From the NCBI GenBank assembly GCA_037447655.1, contig JBBHKE010001625.1:1-10587 (forward strand): 10,587 nt of DNA, written 5' to 3'. Made by a program: the position numbers and the translations under genes. Positions 8,901 to 10,587 of this stretch are shown here, one piece after another. Source of the DNA: Zygnema cylindricum. Taxonomy: Eukaryota; Streptophyta; Zygnematophyceae; Zygnematales; Zygnemataceae. The notes beneath the pieces were generated by a model. That model ran no database searches. It was not told where the DNA came from and saw nothing but the letters and a program-made list of their open reading frames with translations. Position 1 is the stretch's first letter. Each line of letters begins with the position of its first letter.

Positions 8901-9427
8901 GTAATCTGCTGTACGAAAATAATGTACGGAAAAAATAGCGATGGTCGGTGTTGTGCTCCTTCCACATTGTGTCACAAATTTAATACGAGTCGCCAGCCTC
9001 TGAAGGGTGACGTCGCATCGTCATGCGACGAAAACTATGACGTCATGGTTGCTACAAGTGGGAATCGATGACGTCATGTTCGCATCATCATGTGTGACAC
9101 TCTGGTCAAATTGCTACTTCACTCTCGTTCGCCATATAATATTCATCCGGATATCCGATCCAGAAAAAGGTCGATTGGACGGTCGAGATTAACTCCGTGA
9201 AATCGTTCGGAATAATTGTACTTTTGTGCTGCGCCTTGGGTACTGTACTTTTGTGCTACAAAGTACAAGTCAGATTGCGAGAAGCGACACTGCAGTGAAT
9301 ACTATATATTATGTACTATAAACTAAAATATATGTGTATGTGTATATATATATATATATATATTTATAAATATTTAATTATTTATATATATATATATATA
9401 TATATAAATATATTTATAAATATTTAA

Positions 9428-9482
<55 letters not shown>

Positions 9483-10423
9483 TAATTACGAACTTTACCT
9501 TTCAAACCATGACACAAACTATAGCGTACGAGATGTAAAATGTGCGTACTGTACCATATGGTAATAAAACAGTTCGTTCGTACACTTAGTTTCTACGATT
9601 CAAAATTTCAAAACAGTTCTCAATGCAAACCCTAAAACACTAATTCCAAGTTGGCGACGTTTTCTCCGGTCCACGTACGACATTTAAAACTTTTGTTTTC
9701 GCGTCTGTACGTTAAAATAATGTGCATGCCAGCACGACATGACGGTGTCACATTTTGCGCGAAACAGTACTTTTTGATGACATGGCGCGACGCCCTGCCG
9801 CTCCGCAATAAGGAAGCGTATATATTTTTAAAGGACAGCATCTGGCACATCAATGACACGTGGCAGCATTTCATTTCACGTCTTTGAGAAGTCAGCCCGC
9901 ATTCTTTTCCGATTTCTTCGATCTCGGTCAGCGCTGAACCAAGATCCAAGAAAAAAAGAAATGGAGTTCTGGAGAGCACGTAGCGACAAAAAAACATTTA
10001 TTAGACGCGCTAAAAAACAATAGTTTTTCAAACCAGAGGAAAAAACGGCATGGAACAACCTTCTAAAAAAGGATCGAAAAAAAAAGATACCAAAGTCAGA
10101 AGAAGACAGAAGGTCGTAAGAAGACAAAAGTCAGAAGAAGACAATACAAACGACAGAATACAATATAAAAAATTAGAAAAAAAGTATTTAATTTTCAAGG
10201 TTTGGAAATCTACGCACCGGAAAATGCGTGCGGCGTCAATTTCATCCAGTCGGCGCCTCCCCCGGATGTATCCGTACAGGTCACCGCCGGAGCACAGGTC
10301 CATAATGAGGTGTACGGCTTTTTTGTCCTCGAACAGGCCGTGCAGTTGGACCACGTGGCGGTGGCCGGCGACAGTTCGAAGCGCGCGAATCTCCGCGCGA
10401 AGCTCCGTCGGCCGAATCTCTTT
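4838..10423 (-). CDS. CAMK-group (CDPK/SnRK/PEPKR-like) Ser/Thr protein kinase, 5' part outside window
   Basis: Three exons join in frame to 543 codons including the TGA stop (542 residues, numbered here from the first residue in the window). The kinase landmarks appear in the right order: alpha-C helix Glu about residue 11 (LRAEIRAL), hinge MDLCSGGDL about 41-49, catalytic loop HRDVKPEN 85-92 (Asp87, Lys89, Asn92), DFG 114-116, MAPE 137-140, DMWSLGV 152-158 and the C-lobe end HPWM 225-228. The enzyme should transfer phosphate from ATP to Ser/Thr on protein substrates. The hinge and C-lobe wording is closest to plant CDPK-like kinases and to PEPKR2-type kinases. No EF-hands follow the domain, so a classical CDPK is unlikely. 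Residues 232-542 form a Ser/Pro/Arg-rich, probably disordered tail with no recognised domain. The glycine loop and ATP-anchoring lysine must lie in exons beyond position 10587. Family is certain; subfamily is inferred from motif wording only. Confidence 0.93.
5102..5154. repeat. CCCT/CTCC microsatellite inside the kinase tail coding region
   Basis: An irregular CTCC/CCCT run on the plus strand reads on the minus strand as GGAGGGAGGGAGA-like codons that encode the alternating Glu-Gly-Gly-Arg segment of the kinase tail. Slippage here would change tail length or frame. Confidence 0.8.
5971..6408 (-). other. Short kinase intron (438 nt, phase 1) with telomere-like stretch
   Basis: The intron has donor GTAGGTGG and acceptor GATTTCGCAG. 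The frame is continuous across it (LSG then FMPFWG). The donor-proximal part (about 6300-6380) is a degenerate CCCTAAA-type array. An A-rich tract at 6065-6092, pyrimidine-rich on the transcribed strand, lies about 100 nt from the acceptor. Confidence 0.9.
6300..6380. repeat. Degenerate telomere-like (CCCTAAA) tract in short intron
   Basis: About ten imperfect AACCCTAAA/AAACCTTAAA-like units lie in a row, including exact telo-box AAACCCTAA at 6329-6337 and 6357-6365. This matches the plant telomeric heptamer family but is diverged. Another isolated telo-box is at 9627-9635. Confidence 0.55.
6409..6698 (-). CDS. Kinase exon B: catalytic loop, DFG, activation segment
   Basis: This 290-nt exon starts after acceptor TTTTTTCCAG and ends at donor GTAGGTGG (next intron phase 1). 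It encodes residues 70-165 and the first base of Gly166, and holds all core catalytic motifs: HRDVKPEN, DFG, MAPE and the DMWSLGVALY helix F motif. Between NILL and KLADFG there are about 14 residues, several more than in typical CDPKs, containing a NPDGSQNP turn. The substrate-binding P+1 region reads GSVVYMAPE where most relatives have G-T/S-P-x-Y-x-APE, so the usual proline is replaced by valine. Confidence 0.92.
6925..7137 (-). mobile_element. Foldback MITE-like element, copy 5 (-), in the long kinase intron
   Basis: A 213-bp copy with ends CTACATCGAGTATCGC and GCTATACACGGTGTAG. The right arm (TGTGTACGGAGAAAAGATGT) is intact; the left arm is eroded (ATGCACAGACGTTGG). The centre GCGGTTGCAATCGAAAGGCG then GACGGTCTCCAATC gives minus orientation. 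Confidence 0.85.
7231..7248 (+). mobile_element. Isolated MITE terminal fragment
   Basis: TAGCGATTCACGGTGTAG is an exact outer end of the foldback family. The segment AACACTAAT at 7201 is the next expected part of the arm but is separated by unrelated bases, suggesting a small insertion or a rearranged copy. Confidence 0.65.
7445..7650 (-). mobile_element. Foldback MITE-like element, copy 6 (-), in the long kinase intron
   Basis: A 206-bp copy, TACACCGTGTGTTACTATTT to ACTAATAGCGATACACGTTA. It is more diverged, and the right arm lacks the GTGTGTACGG block. The centre CGGTTGCGATTGAAAGGCAG then GATCGGCAGTCTCC gives minus orientation. Confidence 0.82.
7731..7803. mobile_element. Degenerate MITE relic (arm fragments)
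   Basis: GAAAATGTTGTTAAGTGG followed by ATAATAGC resembles a right arm, and CCTTTTCGCCACTTAAGAG about 50 bp later resembles a left arm. Similarity is short and the arrangement is inside-out. Confidence 0.4.
8041..8062. repeat. GAAA microsatellite
   Basis: About four AAGA units followed by A-rich sequence; ordinary intronic simple repeat. Confidence 0.75.
8309..8337. repeat. GAAATTT heptamer microsatellite, about 4 units
   Basis: AATTTGAAATTTGAAATTTG-type tandem units occur in the long intron just before the CGTACGAAAA-containing block. Confidence 0.85.
8559..8781 (+). mobile_element. Foldback MITE-like element, copy 7 (+), in the long kinase intron
   Basis: The longest and best copy (223 bp), from GTACACCGTGAATCGC to GCGATACACGGTGTAG. 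The outer 80 bp of the two arms are inverse copies with few mismatches, meeting at TTGTCGGATT and AATCCGACAA. The inner part is a weaker palindrome around ACTGCCAATCGGAAGCTGAG (plus orientation). Any transcript from either strand would fold into a long hairpin. Confidence 0.92.
8794..8883. repeat. Cluster of TCGA-rich short palindromes
   Basis: ATCGCGAT occurs at 8794-8801 and 8876-8883. Between them are perfect inverted pairs ATTCGATA/TATCGAAT (8804-8811, 8819-8826), ATCGAGC/GCTCGAT (8827-8833, 8843-8849) and CGAGCG/CGCTCG (8829-8834, 8854-8859). It lies just beyond MITE copy 7. Confidence 0.7.
9008..9076. promoter_or_regulatory. Three TGACGTC (bZIP/CRE-type) motifs at 30-31 bp spacing
   Basis: TGACGTCG at 9008 and the perfect palindrome ATGACGTCAT at 9037-9046 and 9068-9077 are spaced 30 and 31 bp apart. 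This core is the known binding site type of bZIP factors such as plant TGA proteins. They lie in the long kinase intron; binding is inferred from the motif only. Confidence 0.45.
9011..9030. repeat. 20-bp perfect hairpin overlapping first TGACGTC motif
   Basis: CGTCGCAT and ATGCGACG form 8-bp perfect arms around a CGTC loop. Confidence 0.8.
9301..9482. repeat. TA microsatellite with an internal 50-bp duplication
   Basis: Long (TA)n runs are interrupted twice by the same segment TATTTATAAATATTTAATTA, at 9361 and 9411, so the array contains a tandem 50-bp unit. The last uninterrupted TA run covers about 9433-9477. Confidence 0.92.
10095..10146. repeat. 17-18 bp tandem repeat, three units
   Basis: GTCAGAAGAAGACAGAAG, GTCGTAAGAAGACAAAA and GTCAGAAGAAGACAATA begin at 10095, 10113 and 10130. 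On the transcribed strand this is pyrimidine-rich, about 70-120 nt inside the long intron from its donor. Confidence 0.85.
10218..10423 (-). CDS. Kinase exon A: alpha-C helix to hinge and alpha-D/E
   Basis: This 206-nt coding exon is read on the minus strand. It follows an acceptor with a pyrimidine tract (TTTTTTTCAG) and ends at a donor reading GTGCGTAG. It encodes residues 1-68 and two bases of Arg69, so the following intron is phase 2. It contains the alpha-C segment, the beta4-beta5 strands, the hinge (MDLCSGGDLY) and the start of the alpha-E helix. It is clearly more GC-rich than the flanking introns. Reading frame and splice phase match the next exon exactly, giving a continuous IFRQAASALDHCH across the junction, so no microexon is missing between them. 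Confidence 0.9.
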
Positions 10424-10555
10424 CTGAAAAAAATAACATAAACAAAATAAAAAATAAAATAAAATAAAATACGTTAAGGTAGTTTTCCATGGAAATCAGC
10501 CAAAAGTGAATGCTAATAATTAAGCGAAAGGTCCCTTGCTAATTAATTTCCTCGG

Positions 10556-10587
<32 letters not shown>
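10424..10587 (-). other. 3' end of a further upstream kinase intron, running off the window
   Basis: Sequence beyond the exon at 10423 is AT-rich and noncoding and ends in an acceptor TTTTTTTCAG. It contains an AAAAT-type run at about 10446-10470 and a GA dinucleotide repeat from about 10559 to the window edge. The exons for the kinase N-lobe must lie further right. Confidence 0.75.
10559..10587. repeat. GA microsatellite at the window edge
   Basis: An uninterrupted AG/GA run reaches the end of the window, so its full length is unknown. Confidence 0.9.

Larger units (their letters stand above)
6699..10217 (-). other. Long kinase intron (3,519 nt, phase 2)
   Basis: The intron is bounded on the minus strand by GTGCGTAG and TTTTTTCCAG, and the kinase frame is continuous across it. 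It is AT-rich and has absorbed three complete foldback elements (6925, 7445, 8559), further fragments, a TA microsatellite and several palindromes. Stretches 6725-6920, 7850-8300 and 9580-10090 show nothing recognisable apart from short simple repeats. ORFs in it on either strand are short and mostly translations of the foldback repeats. Confidence 0.88.

Noticed and set aside
8462-8967. ORFs whose products share CVRRKDVLSG or SPLKTSFLRTH-like strings with other ORFs in the window
   Set aside because: The shared peptide strings are translations of the MITE arms and not a protein family.
9552-9563. 12-bp palindrome TACCATATGGTA
   Set aside because: Isolated perfect palindrome of this size in AT-rich DNA is weak evidence for a site.
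9632-9997. 121-codon minus-strand ORF in the long intron, with an opposing 78-codon ORF
   Set aside because: Both lie inside the well-supported kinase intron and show no domain; kept as noncoding.
1-10587. tRNA, rRNA or CRISPR features
   Set aside because: No TTCGA-type T-loop with a matching acceptor stem, no rRNA-like conserved block and no regular repeat-spacer array were seen.

Overview
The window looks like nuclear DNA from a photosynthetic eukaryote, most likely a streptophyte (plant or charophyte lineage). The reasons are a plant-type CDPK/SnRK/PEPKR-like protein kinase split by GT-AG introns, AT-rich introns and flanks, several plant-type telo-box motifs (AAACCCTAA), and a high density of short foldback transposons. 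There are no operons, Shine-Dalgarno sites or bacterial genes. The lineage call is an inference from the kinase and the repeats; an alga outside the streptophytes cannot be excluded.

The only convincing gene is on the minus strand in the right two thirds. Three exons (10423-10218, 6698-6409, 5970-4838) join in frame across two introns (3,519 and 438 nt) and give 542 residues. They encode most of a Ser/Thr kinase domain, from the alpha-C helix to the end of the C-lobe, followed by a low-complexity tail of about 310 residues without EF-hands. The glycine-rich loop, the ATP-binding lysine, the start codon and the promoter lie beyond the right edge. A candidate 3' UTR with a poly(A) signal runs from 4837 to about 4480.

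The other main occupant is one family of foldback (MITE-like) elements of about 205-223 bp. Seven complete or nearly complete copies lie at 631, 1833, 3151, 3398, 6925, 7445 and 8559, with several fragments. They have inverted arms of about 80-105 bp, usually a TA at each end, and an asymmetric centre that shows both insertion orientations. Three complete copies lie inside the long kinase intron.

Region by region: 1-1760 holds two diverged direct copies (160-495 and 1424-1760) of an unknown repeat, one with a 47-bp hairpin. Positions 1833-3602 hold four MITEs and a small tandem repeat. Positions 3830-3976 hold a short possible remnant of a transposon protein. Positions 4480-5970 are the last kinase exon and 3' UTR. 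Positions 5971-6408 are an intron with telomere-like sequence. Positions 6699-10217 are the long intron, with MITEs, palindromes, three TGACGTC motifs spaced 30-31 bp apart and a TA microsatellite. Positions 10424-10587 are the edge of a further intron. I did not find an RNA gene, CRISPR array or other intact protein gene.
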